Assembly: GCA_009911035.1 (NCBI GenBank) | Contig: QXWO01000034.1 | Span: forward strand, 1 to 62,753 | Reading direction: 5' to 3' | Source of the DNA: Lachnospiraceae bacterium | GTDB lineage: Bacteria; Bacillota; Clostridia; Lachnospirales; Lachnospiraceae | DNA length: 62,753 nt | Shown here: in pieces, positions 8,011-17,433 of the stretch | Layout of the letters: each line of letters opens with the position of its first letter | How positions within the stretch are numbered: position 1 is the stretch's first letter | Position numbers and translations under genes: made by a program | The notes under the pieces: generated by a model | Databases searched by the model: none | Seen by the model: the letters and a program-made list of their open reading frames with translations, nothing else | Told to the model about the DNA's origin: nothing

Positions 8011-10638
8011 CTATTTTCCTACATTGTTTATAGCCGCCTGTGCCGCCGCCAACCTAGCAATCGGCACTCTAAACGGTGAACAGGACACATAAGTCAGCCC
8101 CACCTTATGACAGAATTCCACAGAAGAAGGATCTCCGCCATGTTCACCGCAGATACCAAGCTTAATATCCGGCCTGGTCTTCCTGCCCTTTTCAGCCGCC
8201 ATCTGAACCAATTGTCCTACGCCGCTCTGATCCAGTCTTGCGAAAGGATCTGACTCATAAATTTTCTTCTTATAATATTCGCTAAGGAACTTGCCGGCGT
8301 CATCTCTCGAAAAGCCAAATGTCATCTGTGTCAGGTCATTGGTTCCGAATGAGAAGAACTCCGCCTCTTCTGCAATCTCATCTGCCAGGAGCGCTGCCCT
8401 GGGAATTTCAATCATGGTGCCGATATGATATACGATATCTGAATTCTTTTCCTTCTTAACCGCTTCAGCAGTCTCGACTACCACATCCTTAACATATTTA
8501 AGTTCTTTCTTTTCTCCTACCAGCGGAATCATGATTTCGGGAACCACATCATATCCCTTTTCATTCTTCACTTCAATGGCAGCTTCCATGACCGCACGGG
8601 TCTGCATCCTTGCAATTTCAGGATAGGTTACTGCCAGACGGCATCCCCTGTGTCCCATCATAGGATTGAACTCGTGGAGGGAATCGCAGACTTCCTGTAC
8701 CTGCTCTGCTGTCATCATCATCTTGACTGCAAGGTCATCAATATCTCCCTGCTCTGTGGGAACAAACTCATGAAGCGGAGGATCAAGGAAACGAATCGTT
8801 ACCGGTCTTCCTTCCATTACTTCGTAAAGAGCCTTGAAATCACCTTTCTGGTAAGGAATCAAATCATTTAATGCCTTTTCTCTTTCCTGTACAGTTCTCG
8901 AAAGAATCATCTGACGAATCTTAGGAATTCTGTCAGGTTGGAAGAACATGTGCTCTGTACGGCACAGACCAATTCCCTCCGCGCCGTATTTTACCGCGTT
9001 GGCAGCATCCTCAGGCGTATCTGCGTTTGTACGTACTTTCAGTTTGCGGAAGGAGTCTGCCCATCCCATAATTCTGCCAAAGTTTCCGCTGATGGAAGCT
9101 TCCTGGGTCTTAATGTCCCCATCATAAATCTTACCGGTCGAGCCGTCTAAAGAAATATAATCGCCTTCATGGTATACATGTCCACCAAGCTCAAACACTT
9201 TATCTTCTTCATTAATGGAAATATCACCACAGCCGGATACACAGCAGGTACCCATGCCACGGGCTACAACTGCTGCATGGGAAGTCATGCCGCCGCGCAC
9301 GGTCAAAATACCTTCTGCCGCATGCATACCCTCTATATCTTCCGGTGACGTTTCCAGACGCACCAGAATGACTCTCTCACCCTTCTCATGGGCATCTTTT
9401 GCCTCATGAGCAGTAAAATACACTTTACCTGCTGCCGCCCCCGGTGAAGCGGGAAGAGCCTGTCCGATTACATTGCCCTGCTTAAGCGCTTCGGGATCAA
9501 AAGTGGGATGAAGAAGCTGATCCAAAGACTTTGCTTCAATCCTAAGCACTGCTTCCTCAGGGTTTATTTTCCCTTCATCTACCAGATCGCATGCAATCTG
9601 GAGAGCTGCCTGTGCAGTCCGCTTGCCGTTTCTGGTCTGCAGGAAGAACAATTTCCCGTTTTCAATGGTAAATTCCATATCCTGCATATCTCGGTAATGA
9701 TTTTCCAGTCTGTTTGCAATTTCAATAAACTGTGCGTAACATTCAGGCAAATCTTCCTCCAGCTTGGTAATTGGCTGGGGGGTTCTGATACCTGCAACCA
9801 CATCCTCACCCTGGGCGTTGATCAGGTATTCACCATAAATACCCTTTGCCCCTGTAGACGGATTACGGGTAAATGCCACGCCGGTTCCCGATGTGTTGCC
9901 CATATTGCCGAACACCATAGCCTGTACATTGACTGCCGTTCCCCAGTCTCCGGGGATATCATTCATTCTGCGGTATACGATTGCCCTCTCATTATCCCAA
10001 GAACGGAACACGGCCTTAACGGCCTCCATAAGCTGAATCTTGGGATCCTGCGGGAAATCTTCATTCATTTTATCTTTATAAACTGCTTTGAACCTGACGA
10101 TTACTTCCTTCAAATCATCAGCGGTTAAATCCGTATCAAATTTAACGCCCTTGCTTTCCTTGATTTCATCCAGAATTCTTTCAAAGAAAGATTTGGGGAT
10201 CTCCATTACAACATCTGAAAACATTTGAATAAATCTGCGGTAAGAGTCGTATGCAAACCGGGGATTGCCTGTTTTTGCTGCAAATCCTTCTACAGCCACA
10301 TCATTAAGCCCCAGATTCAGGATTGTATCCATCATGCCAGGCATGGATGCCCTGGCACCGGAACGAACCGATACAAGAAGCGGATTTTCCGTATCACCGA
10401 ATTTCTTTCCCTGCTTTTCTTCCAACTGGGATAAAGCAGTGAAAATCTGCTCCCTGATTTCGTCAGAAATCTGTTTTCCTTTTGCATAATAATCTGTGCA
10501 TGCTTCCGTCGTCACCGTAAAGCCCTGTGGGATTGGCAGACCCAAGTTGGTCATCTCTGCCAGATTGGCGCCTTTGCCGCCCAGCAGATTACGCATATCT
10601 GCACTTCCCTCTTCAAAAGAATAAACCCATTTTGCCAT
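8011..10638 (-). CDS. ppdK: Pyruvate, phosphate dikinase
   Basis: Interconverts pyruvate, ATP and Pi with PEP, AMP and PPi; in anaerobic Clostridia it serves glycolysis and gluconeogenesis with PPi. The start MAKWVYSFEEGSADMRNLLGGKGANLAEM is diagnostic of the nucleotide-binding domain. The swivelling phosphohistidine domain is seen as ILTVRGGMTSHAAVVARGMG. The C-terminal PEP/pyruvate TIM barrel ends with LGICGEHGGDPSSVEF and SCSPFRVPIARLAAAQAA. The frame is open further upstream, but the ATG at 10638 has GGGAGAAGAAAGT before it and gives the family's normal length (about 875 residues). Transcription runs towards the MITE-like element and the Tn7-like transposon. Confidence 0.97.
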   Translation of the reverse strand: MAKWVYSFEEGSADMRNLLGGKGANLAEMTNLGLPIPQGFTVTTEACTDYYAKGKQISDEIREQIFTALSQLEEKQGKKFGDTENPLLVSVRSGARASMPGMMDTILNLGLNDVAVEGFAAKTGNPRFAYDSYRRFIQMFSDVVMEIPKSFFERILDEIKESKGVKFDTDLTADDLKEVIVRFKAVYKDKMNEDFPQDPKIQLMEAVKAVFRSWDNERAIVYRRMNDIPGDWGTAVNVQAMVFGNMGNTSGTGVAFTRNPSTGAKGIYGEYLINAQGEDVVAGIRTPQPITKLEEDLPECYAQFIEIANRLENHYRDMQDMEFTIENGKLFFLQTRNGKRTAQAALQIACDLVDEGKINPEEAVLRIEAKSLDQLLHPTFDPEALKQGNVIGQALPASPGAAAGKVYFTAHEAKDAHEKGERVILVRLETSPEDIEGMHAAEGILTVRGGMTSHAAVVARGMGTCCVSGCGDISINEEDKVFELGGHVYHEGDYISLDGSTGKIYDGDIKTQEASISGNFGRIMGWADSFRKLKVRTNADTPEDAANAVKYGAEGIGLCRTEHMFFQPDRIPKIRQMILSRTVQEREKALNDLIPYQKGDFKALYEVMEGRPVTIRFLDPPLHEFVPTEQGDIDDLAVKMMMTAEQVQEVCDSLHEFNPMMGHRGCRLAVTYPEIARMQTRAVMEAAIEVKNEKGYDVVPEIMIPLVGEKKELKYVKDVVVETAEAVKKEKNSDIVYHIGTMIEIPRAALLADEIAEEAEFFSFGTNDLTQMTFGFSRDDAGKFLSEYYKKKIYESDPFARLDQSGVGQLVQMAAEKGRKTRPDIKLGICGEHGGDPSSVEFCHKVGLTYVSCSPFRVPIARLAAAQAAINNVGK

Positions 10639-10688
10639 ACTTTCTTCTCCCTTTTCAATCTTCGGACAGCAACTATACTTTCTTAAAC

Positions 10689-10802
10689 AACAAACGCCGT
10701 CGTGCTTCGCACACCGCCTTGATTGTAACAAACACCGTCACGCTCCGCGGACCGCCTTGATTGCAACAGACTCTGTCATGCTCTGCAGACCGGCTTATTA
10801 TG
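10689..10802 (-). repeat. Three tandem 38-bp copies of the dispersed intergenic repeat
   Basis: Exact 38-bp periodicity: copies at 10689-10726, 10727-10764 and 10765-10802, each beginning AACARAC and ending near CGGCTTATT or CGCCTTGATT. They are the reverse complement of the chromosomal repeat TTACAATAAGCTG...TGGCAGCGTTTG. The array sits just upstream of ppdK, in its probable leader or promoter region. No gene was found in 10639-10993. Confidence 0.8.
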
Positions 10803-10993
10803 ATAAAAATTACGCACTGCGTCCTTTCTACTTGAAAGCATACCAGTATTACTATCCTACTATTATTCTTCTCTAAAAGCTCACCAATACACAGGCAAAG
10901 CCTTCTGCGCCTATTATAACACACCTTTGGCAGACTTGCACTATATTTTATCAATTTTACTGGCATATTTCTCCATTTTTCAGCTCACATTCT

Positions 10994-11830
10994 TCACCCG
11001 GCTATCTTCTCGTCCGGTATAAAGGAATCAAAAATGAAGATATCAAATTTACTTCTCGCCCTTTCCAGTTCTTCCTGGCTTTTAATCGTCCAGGCGGCGG
11101 CCATATTCCTGTACAGGCTGCGGCACAGCTTCCTTGCCGCCACATCTGCATATTTATGATTGTAAGCCACGAAGTCAGGCTTTGTCACCCAGTTCAGCAG
11201 AAGGTTCTGCAAAAAGAAGTACAGGATGCCCTTAAATTCCCCTGACTTAAGGAAACCATCAGAAAGCTGTCCCCTTACCACATCGTTGCGGTATCTGCGG
11301 TACCACAAAATTGCCAGCGGATTAAAGGATTCAATACAGTAAAGTCCTCTGTAATCCTGAAGCAGGGCATCCGCCAGCGGACAGACGGAAATATCCATCC
11401 ACTCCACCTTCAGCTCCACAATAAGGGGAACCCTGCCGCCAACTGCCTTCAGCACATCCTCAAACCGTGGAATAGTTTCCCCGCTATTATAAAGCTTAAA
11501 TTCTTTCAGCTCCTGATAGGTATAATCGCATACCTTCCCCTCCTTGCCACAGACCCTTTTTAAGGTAAAATCATGGAACACCACGGGAATTCTATCTTTG
11601 GAAAGCTGTATGTCCATCTCAATACCATACCCTGCTTTTACAGCCCTGACAAATGCCGCCAGCGAGTTTTCCGGCGCTTCGGAAGCATTGTCGTGAAGCC
11701 CCCGGTGGGCATAATACACATCTGTAAATTTTATCCTTTCCGACCTGTGGCTTAACCTGGGCATAATTGCCAGAAAATAAAGAACCGCCACAACTGCCGC
11801 AGCAGCAGCCAGTACATATAGTATAACCAT
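10994..11830 (-). CDS. Membrane-anchored glycerophosphodiester phosphodiesterase family protein
   Basis: A GDPD-family (UgpQ-like) phosphodiesterase, which hydrolyses glycerophosphodiesters to glycerol-3-phosphate and an alcohol. One N-terminal membrane helix (VILYVLAAAAAVVAVLYFLA) is followed by the TIM-barrel motifs HRG (YYAHRGLHDN), EMDIQLSKD and VVFHDFTLKRVCG, and IVELK later. The barrel is complete but ends soon after the DSFIPDEKIAG terminus. The ATG at 11830 has GAGGAAAAA immediately before it, better than the upstream in-frame ATG. Substrate specificity cannot be read from the sequence. Confidence 0.85.
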   Translation of the reverse strand: MVILYVLAAAAAVVAVLYFLAIMPRLSHRSERIKFTDVYYAHRGLHDNASEAPENSLAAFVRAVKAGYGIEMDIQLSKDRIPVVFHDFTLKRVCGKEGKVCDYTYQELKEFKLYNSGETIPRFEDVLKAVGGRVPLIVELKVEWMDISVCPLADALLQDYRGLYCIESFNPLAILWYRRYRNDVVRGQLSDGFLKSGEFKGILYFFLQNLLLNWVTKPDFVAYNHKYADVAARKLCRSLYRNMAAAWTIKSQEELERARSKFDIFIFDSFIPDEKIAG

Positions 11831-11869
11831 TTTTTCCTCATTTCCACGCTGCATTCTGCGCGTCTTTTG

Positions 11870-11907
11870 TTACAACAGGCTGACTTTAAAAGCACGGCAG
11901 CATTTGC
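11870..11907 (+). repeat. Diverged copy of the dispersed 38-bp repeat
   Basis: TTACAACAGGCTGAC...GCACGGCAGCATTTG matches the family consensus with several changes. It lies in the 163-bp gap between the MFS gene stop and the GDPD gene start, which holds nothing else recognisable. Confidence 0.6.
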
Positions 11908-11993
11908 CAGCATACTTTCTGCCTCTGCTGCCACACTTCATAACCAAGTCCCTATAATTACAACAGCCCTTTTTCTTCTATATATTATCATCC

Positions 11994-13304
11994 TTAATCG
12001 TCAACGTCAAAATTTTCAAGTATGCTTTTCTTTTTATCCGGTCTGGCATCCCCGTGTCGTACCTGGGACATGGTCACAAATGCCAGCAGGGAAAAGAAAA
12101 ACGCATAGGGGAACAGCGTCCTGTAGGAAATATTCTCCAAAAGTAATCCTGACAGGACCGGCGTGAAAATCTGTGCCGTCATGGAAAAGGTATAATAAGT
12201 CCCCGTAAACTTACCGATATCGCATCCTTTGCTCATCTCCACAATCATGGGATAAGAGTTGACATTGATTGCCGCCCAGGCTACCCCGATTGCCGCAAAG
12301 GCAATATTGATCACAGGGTGGTAAGCACTGGCAAAGACCGCTCCCAGATAGCAGATGCTCATCAGCACGATTCCTCCTAAAATTGTCTTTTTCCTTCCTA
12401 TTTTACTGGATATATTTCCAATGGGAATATAGCTTATGATAGCCGCCACAGTAGCCACCATTAGACAGTCCGCAAAGCCGCCGCCCTCCAGCTTCCATAC
12501 CACCTTTGTATACCGGGAAAAGGCAGTAGTGACTGCATTATAGGCTGTAAACCAAAGGAAAATCGATGCCAGCAGGAACATCATGCTCCTTTTTACCTCC
12601 TTAGGCATGGGGGCCCTTCCTCCCCCTTCCTGCTCTGCCGCATCCTCTGTTTCCACAATGACACCGGCCCCCTCTTCATATTCCCTGATCTCGGCCTCCA
12701 CCTTTGCCTTAACTTTCTTTTCATTAATGGTGATCAGCAAAATCCCCACAGCAATTACCATCAGGGCCGCCACACTGATAAAAAGCGGCTGATAATCAGG
12801 ACGCTCCCCCTTCCCCACCAGAATCTTGATCATGATCAGTGTATAGACGCCGCCCACAGCCCCCATCAGATTGATGACCGCATTTCCTTTGCTCCGCAGT
12901 TTATTGGGCGTTAAATCCGGCATAAGCGCCACCGCAGGGGAACGGTACAGTCCCATGGAAATTAAAAGTGCAAACAATGCGCCTACAAAAAGAACCAGAT
13001 TGGCAGTCTTGTCCGCTGTTGGAAGAAGCATAAGGAATAGCACTGCCAGCAGGGTTCCGCCTGCAATAAAGGGCATCCTCTTCCCTACTCTTGTATCCAC
13101 CTTGTCGGAAATACTTCCGAATATAGGAAGCAGAAATAATGCCAGCACATTGTCGGCGGCCATAATGACACCCGTTACCGTTTCTCCCAGATGAAAAGTC
13201 CCCTGCAGCATCAGCGGGATAATATTGTCATACATCTGCCAGAAAGCACTGATGGACAAAAAAGCCAGCCCGATCAAAAAAGTTCTCTTATAATTGAGTT
13301 TCAT
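11994..13304 (-). CDS. MFS transporter (SLC45/GPH-like)
   Basis: A 436-residue major-facilitator transporter with about 12 membrane spans. The motif between helices 2 and 3, LPIFGSISDKVDTRVGKRMP, is typical of the glycoside-pentoside-hexuronide/SLC45-like branch, which often imports sugars or glycosides with a cation. A charged loop (REYEEGAGVIVETEDAAEQE) separates the two halves. The ATG at 13304 has AGAGGGAAGAGA directly upstream, so the upstream in-frame starts were not used. It stands alone on the minus strand, divergent from ykpA. The substrate is unknown. Confidence 0.85.
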   Translation of the reverse strand: MKLNYKRTFLIGLAFLSISAFWQMYDNIIPLMLQGTFHLGETVTGVIMAADNVLALFLLPIFGSISDKVDTRVGKRMPFIAGGTLLAVLFLMLLPTADKTANLVLFVGALFALLISMGLYRSPAVALMPDLTPNKLRSKGNAVINLMGAVGGVYTLIMIKILVGKGERPDYQPLFISVAALMVIAVGILLITINEKKVKAKVEAEIREYEEGAGVIVETEDAAEQEGGGRAPMPKEVKRSMMFLLASIFLWFTAYNAVTTAFSRYTKVVWKLEGGGFADCLMVATVAAIISYIPIGNISSKIGRKKTILGGIVLMSICYLGAVFASAYHPVINIAFAAIGVAWAAINVNSYPMIVEMSKGCDIGKFTGTYYTFSMTAQIFTPVLSGLLLENISYRTLFPYAFFFSLLAFVTMSQVRHGDARPDKKKSILENFDVDD

Positions 13305-13433
13305 TCTCTTCCCTCTCATTTCCATTTGGCCTGCCCCTGCACCAAATTCTGTTTTTATAATCATTGTAGCATCGAATCACGGATATAGCCATCAGTTCTA
13401 TCTATTTTTTCCAGTTTTGTTTCCATAAATTCC

Positions 13434-13461
13434 TTGCAAAATCCCTATTTTCCTGTAAAAT
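13434..13461 (+). promoter_or_regulatory. Sigma-A-type promoter of ykpA
   Basis: TTGCAA (13434-13439), 16 bp, TAAAAT (13456-13461), about 35 bp before the ykpA ribosome binding site GAGAGGAG. It was found by inspection. Confidence 0.6.
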
Positions 13462-13503
13462 AGGTAAATATGAGTAATCAGAAATCGAGAGGAGTCTGCA
13501 AAA

Positions 13504-15141
13504 ATGATCAGTGCAAACAATGTAACATTACGAATTGGAAAAAAAGCCTTATTTGAAGACGTTAATATTAAATTTACAGAGGGCAACTGCTATGGACTTA
13601 TCGGCGCCAACGGAGCCGGTAAATCCACTTTTCTGAAAATCCTTTCCGGACAGCTTGACACCACCAACGGCGATATCGCCGTCACCCCCGGCCAGCGTCT
13701 TTCCGTGCTAGAACAGGATCACTTTAAATATGACGCCTATCCCGTCATGGATGTGGTCATCATGGGCAACGAGCGGCTCTATGAGATCATGAAAGAAAAA
13801 GACGCCATTTATGCAAAAGAAGATTTCACCGACGAGGACGGTATCCGTGCAAGCGAGCTGGAAGCGGAGTTCGCGGAGATGGACGGCTGGGAAGCAGAGT
13901 CCAACGCCTCCATGCTTTTAAACGGCCTTGGAATAGACACTTCCCTTCATTATGCTAATATGAAAGATTTAAACGGTAACGAAAAGGTGAAAGTCCTTCT
14001 GGCGAAAGCTCTCTTTGGCAACCCGGACATCCTTCTTCTGGATGAGCCTACCAACCACTTGGATCTGGACGCCATCGCATGGCTGGAAGAATTCCTCATA
14101 AATTTTGAAAACACAGTTATCGTGGTGTCCCATGACCGCTATTTTCTGAATAAAGTCTGCACCCACACCGCAGATATTGACTACGGCAAAATCCAGCTCT
14201 ATGCCGGCAATTACGATTTCTGGTATGAATCCAGCCAGCTTCTCATCAAGCAGATGAAAGAAGCCAACAAGAAAAAGGAAGAAAAAATCAAGGAATTACA
14301 GGAGTTTATCTCCCGCTTCTCCGCCAACGCTTCCAAATCCAAACAGGCTACCTCCAGAAAACGTGCTCTGGAAAAAATCGAGCTTGATGAAATCAAGCCT
14401 TCCAGCCGGAAATATCCTTATATTGACTTCCGCCCTGAACGTGAAATCGGCAATGAAGTCCTTACCGTGGAAGGCCTCTCCAAAACCATAGGCGGCGAAA
14501 AGGTTCTCGACAACATTTCCTTTATCGTAGGCCACGATGACAAAATTGCCTTTGTAGGCGGAAATGAGCTTGCCAAAACTACCCTGTTCCAGATACTTAT
14601 GGGTGAAATGGAACCAGATGAAGGCACTTTTAAGTGGGGTGTCACCACCTCCCAGGCGTATTTCCCCAAAGACAGCACAGCCGAATTTGATAATGACTAT
14701 ACTATCGTTGACTGGCTTACAGGCTATTCCCCCGTCAAGGACGTGACTTACGTGCGCGGTTTTCTAGGCCGTATGCTGTTTGCCGGCGAGGACGGCGTAA
14801 AAAAAGTGAAAGTCCTCTCTGGTGGTGAAAAAGTCCGCTGCCTGCTGTCAAAAATGATGATCAGCGGCTCCAACTGCCTGATTCTGGACGAACCCACCAA
14901 TCATCTGGATATGGAGTCCATCACGGCCCTTAACAACGGCCTGATCAAATTCCCCGGGGTAGCTCTTTTTGCCTGCCACGACCACCAGTTTGTGCAAACT
15001 ACGGCTAACCGGATTATGGAAATTCTTCCAAACGGAAGCCTGATTGACAAAATCACCACTTACGACGAATATCTGGCAAGCGATGAAATGGCTAGAAAAC
15101 GTACGGTTTACACCAAGCAGGCCGAGGAAGACGAAAACTGA
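13504..15141 (+). CDS. ykpA: ABC-F family ATPase, YkpA/YbiT type
   Basis: A cytoplasmic protein with two ABC ATPase domains and no membrane part. ABC-F proteins act on ribosomes; the exact role of YkpA is unclear. Domain 1 has Walker A GANGAGKST (about 34-42), a signature-like LNGNEKVKVLLAKAL and Walker B LLLDEPTNH. Domain 2 has LSGGEKVRCLLSKMM and LILDEPTNH. The linker contains FSANASKSKQATSRKRALEK. The second Walker A reads GGNELAKTT, with Ala in place of the invariant Gly, a trait shared by the YkpA subgroup rather than decay. The protein matches B. subtilis YkpA closely along its length. The start has GAGAGGAGTCTGCAAAA. Confidence 0.93.
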   Translation: MISANNVTLRIGKKALFEDVNIKFTEGNCYGLIGANGAGKSTFLKILSGQLDTTNGDIAVTPGQRLSVLEQDHFKYDAYPVMDVVIMGNERLYEIMKEKDAIYAKEDFTDEDGIRASELEAEFAEMDGWEAESNASMLLNGLGIDTSLHYANMKDLNGNEKVKVLLAKALFGNPDILLLDEPTNHLDLDAIAWLEEFLINFENTVIVVSHDRYFLNKVCTHTADIDYGKIQLYAGNYDFWYESSQLLIKQMKEANKKKEEKIKELQEFISRFSANASKSKQATSRKRALEKIELDEIKPSSRKYPYIDFRPEREIGNEVLTVEGLSKTIGGEKVLDNISFIVGHDDKIAFVGGNELAKTTLFQILMGEMEPDEGTFKWGVTTSQAYFPKDSTAEFDNDYTIVDWLTGYSPVKDVTYVRGFLGRMLFAGEDGVKKVKVLSGGEKVRCLLSKMMISGSNCLILDEPTNHLDMESITALNNGLIKFPGVALFACHDHQFVQTTANRIMEILPNGSLIDKITTYDEYLASDEMARKRTVYTKQAEEDEN

Positions 15142-15199
15142 TTTGGCAGCCCCTGCAGGCTGGGCAAAATCATTGCGCCTGTTACGCTGTACTATTTTA

Positions 15200-15237
15200 T
15201 TACAATAAGCTGACCCGCAAAGCGTGGCAGCGTTTAC
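15200..15237 (+). repeat. Dispersed 38-bp repeat, near-consensus copy
   Basis: It begins TTACAATAAGCTGACCCGC and ends GCGTGGCAGCGTTT. It lies between ykpA and the PHP-HAD gene, about 60 bp before the latter's start codon. Confidence 0.8.
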
Positions 15238-15294
15238 TTAGCATAAGGATGTCTGGCAATGCCCGGCACCCGTTGTTACGGAACGGAGCAGGAA

Positions 15295-16974
15295 ATGAAT
15301 ATTGTTGACTTACATGTACATTCTAACAAATCTGACGGAAGCCTTTCTCCCACCGAACTGGTCGATTATGCGCTGGAAAAGGGACTGTCGGCTTTCGCCC
15401 TCACTGACCACGATACCACGGACGGCATTGGGGAAGCTCTGAAAGCCGCCGAAGGCAGGCCCATTGAGGTCATACCGGGCATTGAATTTTCCTCAGAATA
15501 TGAAGGTGCCGATATCCATATCGTAGGTCTTTATATTGATTATGAAAGCGATTTTTTCAAACGCCGTCTGACCAGCTTTGTAAACGGGCGCATCATTCGC
15601 AACAAGGAAATGTGTCGTCGTCTCACAGAGTACGGAATTCCGGTATCCTACGAAGAACTGACCGCTGAATTCCCCAACTGCGTAATTACCCGTGCCCACT
15701 ATGCCAAATATATGCTGAAGCATGGGTATACAAAAAGTCTGAAAGAAGCCTTTGACCGCTATATCGGCGACAGGGGTCCCTGCTTTGTTCCCCGGAAGAA
15801 AATCACGCCCATGCGGGCCGTTGAAATTATCCTGAAAGCAGGCGGTTTTCCCATTCTGGCACATCCCCTGCTCTATCATATGGGCAGCAGCAGGCTGGAG
15901 CGGCTGGTCTCCCTTTTAAAAGATATGGGACTGCAGGGGCTGGAAGCTGTTTACAGCACCTATTCCCCTTCCGACGAGCGGGAAATGCGTGTACTGGCCT
16001 CCAAATATGATTTATGCATAAGCGGCGGTTCCGACTACCATGGTACCTCCAAGCCCGGCCTCGACCTTGCCACCGGATACGGCAGGCTTTTTATACCGGA
16101 AGAAATACTTGATCAAATCAAAATCAGGCATAAATGGATAAAAGAGCATCCTGAACAGTTAAGACGTACTAAGATCCTTTTTACCGATTTGGACGGCACT
16201 CTGCTAAACAGCAAAAAAACAATAAGCAGTTACACCCGGGAAGTCCTGACCGCCTGGTCCCAGGCAGGCCATAAGCTGGTGCTAAGCTCCGGCCGGGACA
16301 TTAACAGCGTAGCAGATGTCAAAAATGAGATTCAGCTCTCCCTCCCCGGTATGTATCTGATTGGCTACAACGGAGGACAAATTTATGACTGTGGCCAGCA
16401 GAAAACCCTTTACAAAGCCGCTCTGACCCTCTCCCAGACTGCCTATATCATAGAAGCATCCGAAAAAGCAGGGGTCCATGTCCATACCTACTCAGACACA
16501 CACATCGTCACCCCCAGGGATGATGAGGAACTGGTTTACTACCGCAGGGTCATCAAAACACCCGTTATTTTCAGCCCTAATGTCACCGACGCTCTGACTG
16601 ACGGTCCCTGTAAATGCATTGCCATAGAGTTAAAAGATGCACAAAAGCTTGAGAACTTCCGCCTTTCCCTGCTGGACTGGGCCAAAGAGGAAGGAGTATC
16701 CATGATTTACTCCAACCCCTATTATCTGGAGTTCTTCCCCTCCTGCGCAGGGAAAGGCGCCGCCGTAGGCAAACTCTGCGAAATCCTCGGTATCAATCCC
16801 TACTTTTCCGTAGCTGCCGGAGACGCCCAGAACGACCTCTCCATGATCGAAGCCGCAGGAATGGGAATTGCCATGATAAACGGAAGCGAGGATGTGAAAA
16901 TGGCGGCAACAACAATCACTGCTTATGACAACGACCATGACGGCCTTGCCCATGTGCTGTATGACCTTATTTGA
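15295..16974 (+). CDS. PHP-domain phosphoesterase fused to a Cof-type HAD phosphatase
   Basis: A 559-residue two-enzyme fusion. Residues 1 to about 280 form a PHP domain of the YciV/TrpH (RNase AM) type: DLHVHSNKSDGSL, TDHDTTDG, PGIEFSSE, RAHYAKY, LAHPL and GSDYHG supply the metal-binding His/Asp/Glu set. After a short linker (LRRTK), residues about 293-559 form a HAD Cof-subfamily phosphatase with LFTDLDGTLLNSK (nucleophile Asp), LSSGRD and AAGDAQNDLSMIEAAG. Both active sites look intact. PHP members of this type cleave 3',5'-bisphosphonucleotides or short RNA; Cof proteins remove phosphate from small metabolites. The start is the ATG at 15295, after GGAGCAGGAA. It appears to be a single-gene unit. 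Confidence 0.88.
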   Translation: MNIVDLHVHSNKSDGSLSPTELVDYALEKGLSAFALTDHDTTDGIGEALKAAEGRPIEVIPGIEFSSEYEGADIHIVGLYIDYESDFFKRRLTSFVNGRIIRNKEMCRRLTEYGIPVSYEELTAEFPNCVITRAHYAKYMLKHGYTKSLKEAFDRYIGDRGPCFVPRKKITPMRAVEIILKAGGFPILAHPLLYHMGSSRLERLVSLLKDMGLQGLEAVYSTYSPSDEREMRVLASKYDLCISGGSDYHGTSKPGLDLATGYGRLFIPEEILDQIKIRHKWIKEHPEQLRRTKILFTDLDGTLLNSKKTISSYTREVLTAWSQAGHKLVLSSGRDINSVADVKNEIQLSLPGMYLIGYNGGQIYDCGQQKTLYKAALTLSQTAYIIEASEKAGVHVHTYSDTHIVTPRDDEELVYYRRVIKTPVIFSPNVTDALTDGPCKCIAIELKDAQKLENFRLSLLDWAKEEGVSMIYSNPYYLEFFPSCAGKGAAVGKLCEILGINPYFSVAAGDAQNDLSMIEAAGMGIAMINGSEDVKMAATTITAYDNDHDGLAHVLYDLI

Positions 16975-17092
16975 GTATAGCTTTATTTAAACTTCATTTT
17001 TTATCTGCAGCAATTCAGCCCTCCCCATTATTCAGGCGCCTTATGGGCGATAGGGCAGAACTTAAAAAATTTTAATTTTTTTTAAATTTTAC

Positions 17093-17121
17093 TTGCATTA
17101 TTTTTCAATTTGTAATAAAAT
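17093..17121 (+). promoter_or_regulatory. Promoter upstream of tRNA-Glu
   Basis: TTGCAT (17093-17098), 17 bp, TAAAAT (17116-17121), preceded by an A/T-rich UP-like stretch (17060-17090). The start site would be about 90 bp before the tRNA. Confidence 0.6.
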
Positions 17122-17215
17122 AATCAAGTGCGATACACATGACATGGCAACGGATACAAAGCTCCGCCAGATATCCTTGTATGAAGTCAAAGTCGGACAT
17201 CAAACATACTAAAAT

Positions 17216-17287
17216 GGCTCGTTGGTCAAGCGGTCAAGACGCCGCCCTCTCACGGCGGAAACAGGGGTTCGATTCCCCTACGAGCTG
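17216..17287 (+). tRNA. tRNA-Glu (anticodon CTC)
   Basis: The cloverleaf folds fully. Acceptor GGCTCGT pairs with ACGAGCT (one G-U). The anticodon stem CCGCC/GGCGG encloses the loop CTCTCAC, giving anticodon CTC. The T arm is AGGGG-TTCGATT-CCCCT. The D arm contains GGTCAAGCGGTCAAGAC, the usual bacterial tRNA-Glu form. CCA is not encoded, and the discriminator appears to be G. Confidence 0.95.
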
Positions 17288-17433
17288 TGACTGTTTATTT
17301 ATTAAGAACAGCCCAACCCAAAAAATGCTTAATTACTAGGTTTCTGGTGATTAGGCATATTTTTTTGTAAAGATTCCGTTGATTACAATAACTTTCCAGC
17401 AGAAATCCATTTCCAATACCCCCACTGAAATGT

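Noticed and set aside
9508-10128. 206-codon plus-strand ORF
   Set aside because: It lies wholly antisense to the highly conserved ppdK and its translation looks like the back-frame of that gene.
13504-15141. Broken second Walker A (GGNELAKTT) in the ABC-F protein as a sign of decay
   Set aside because: B. subtilis YkpA has the same kind of Gly replacement, so it is a subgroup trait.
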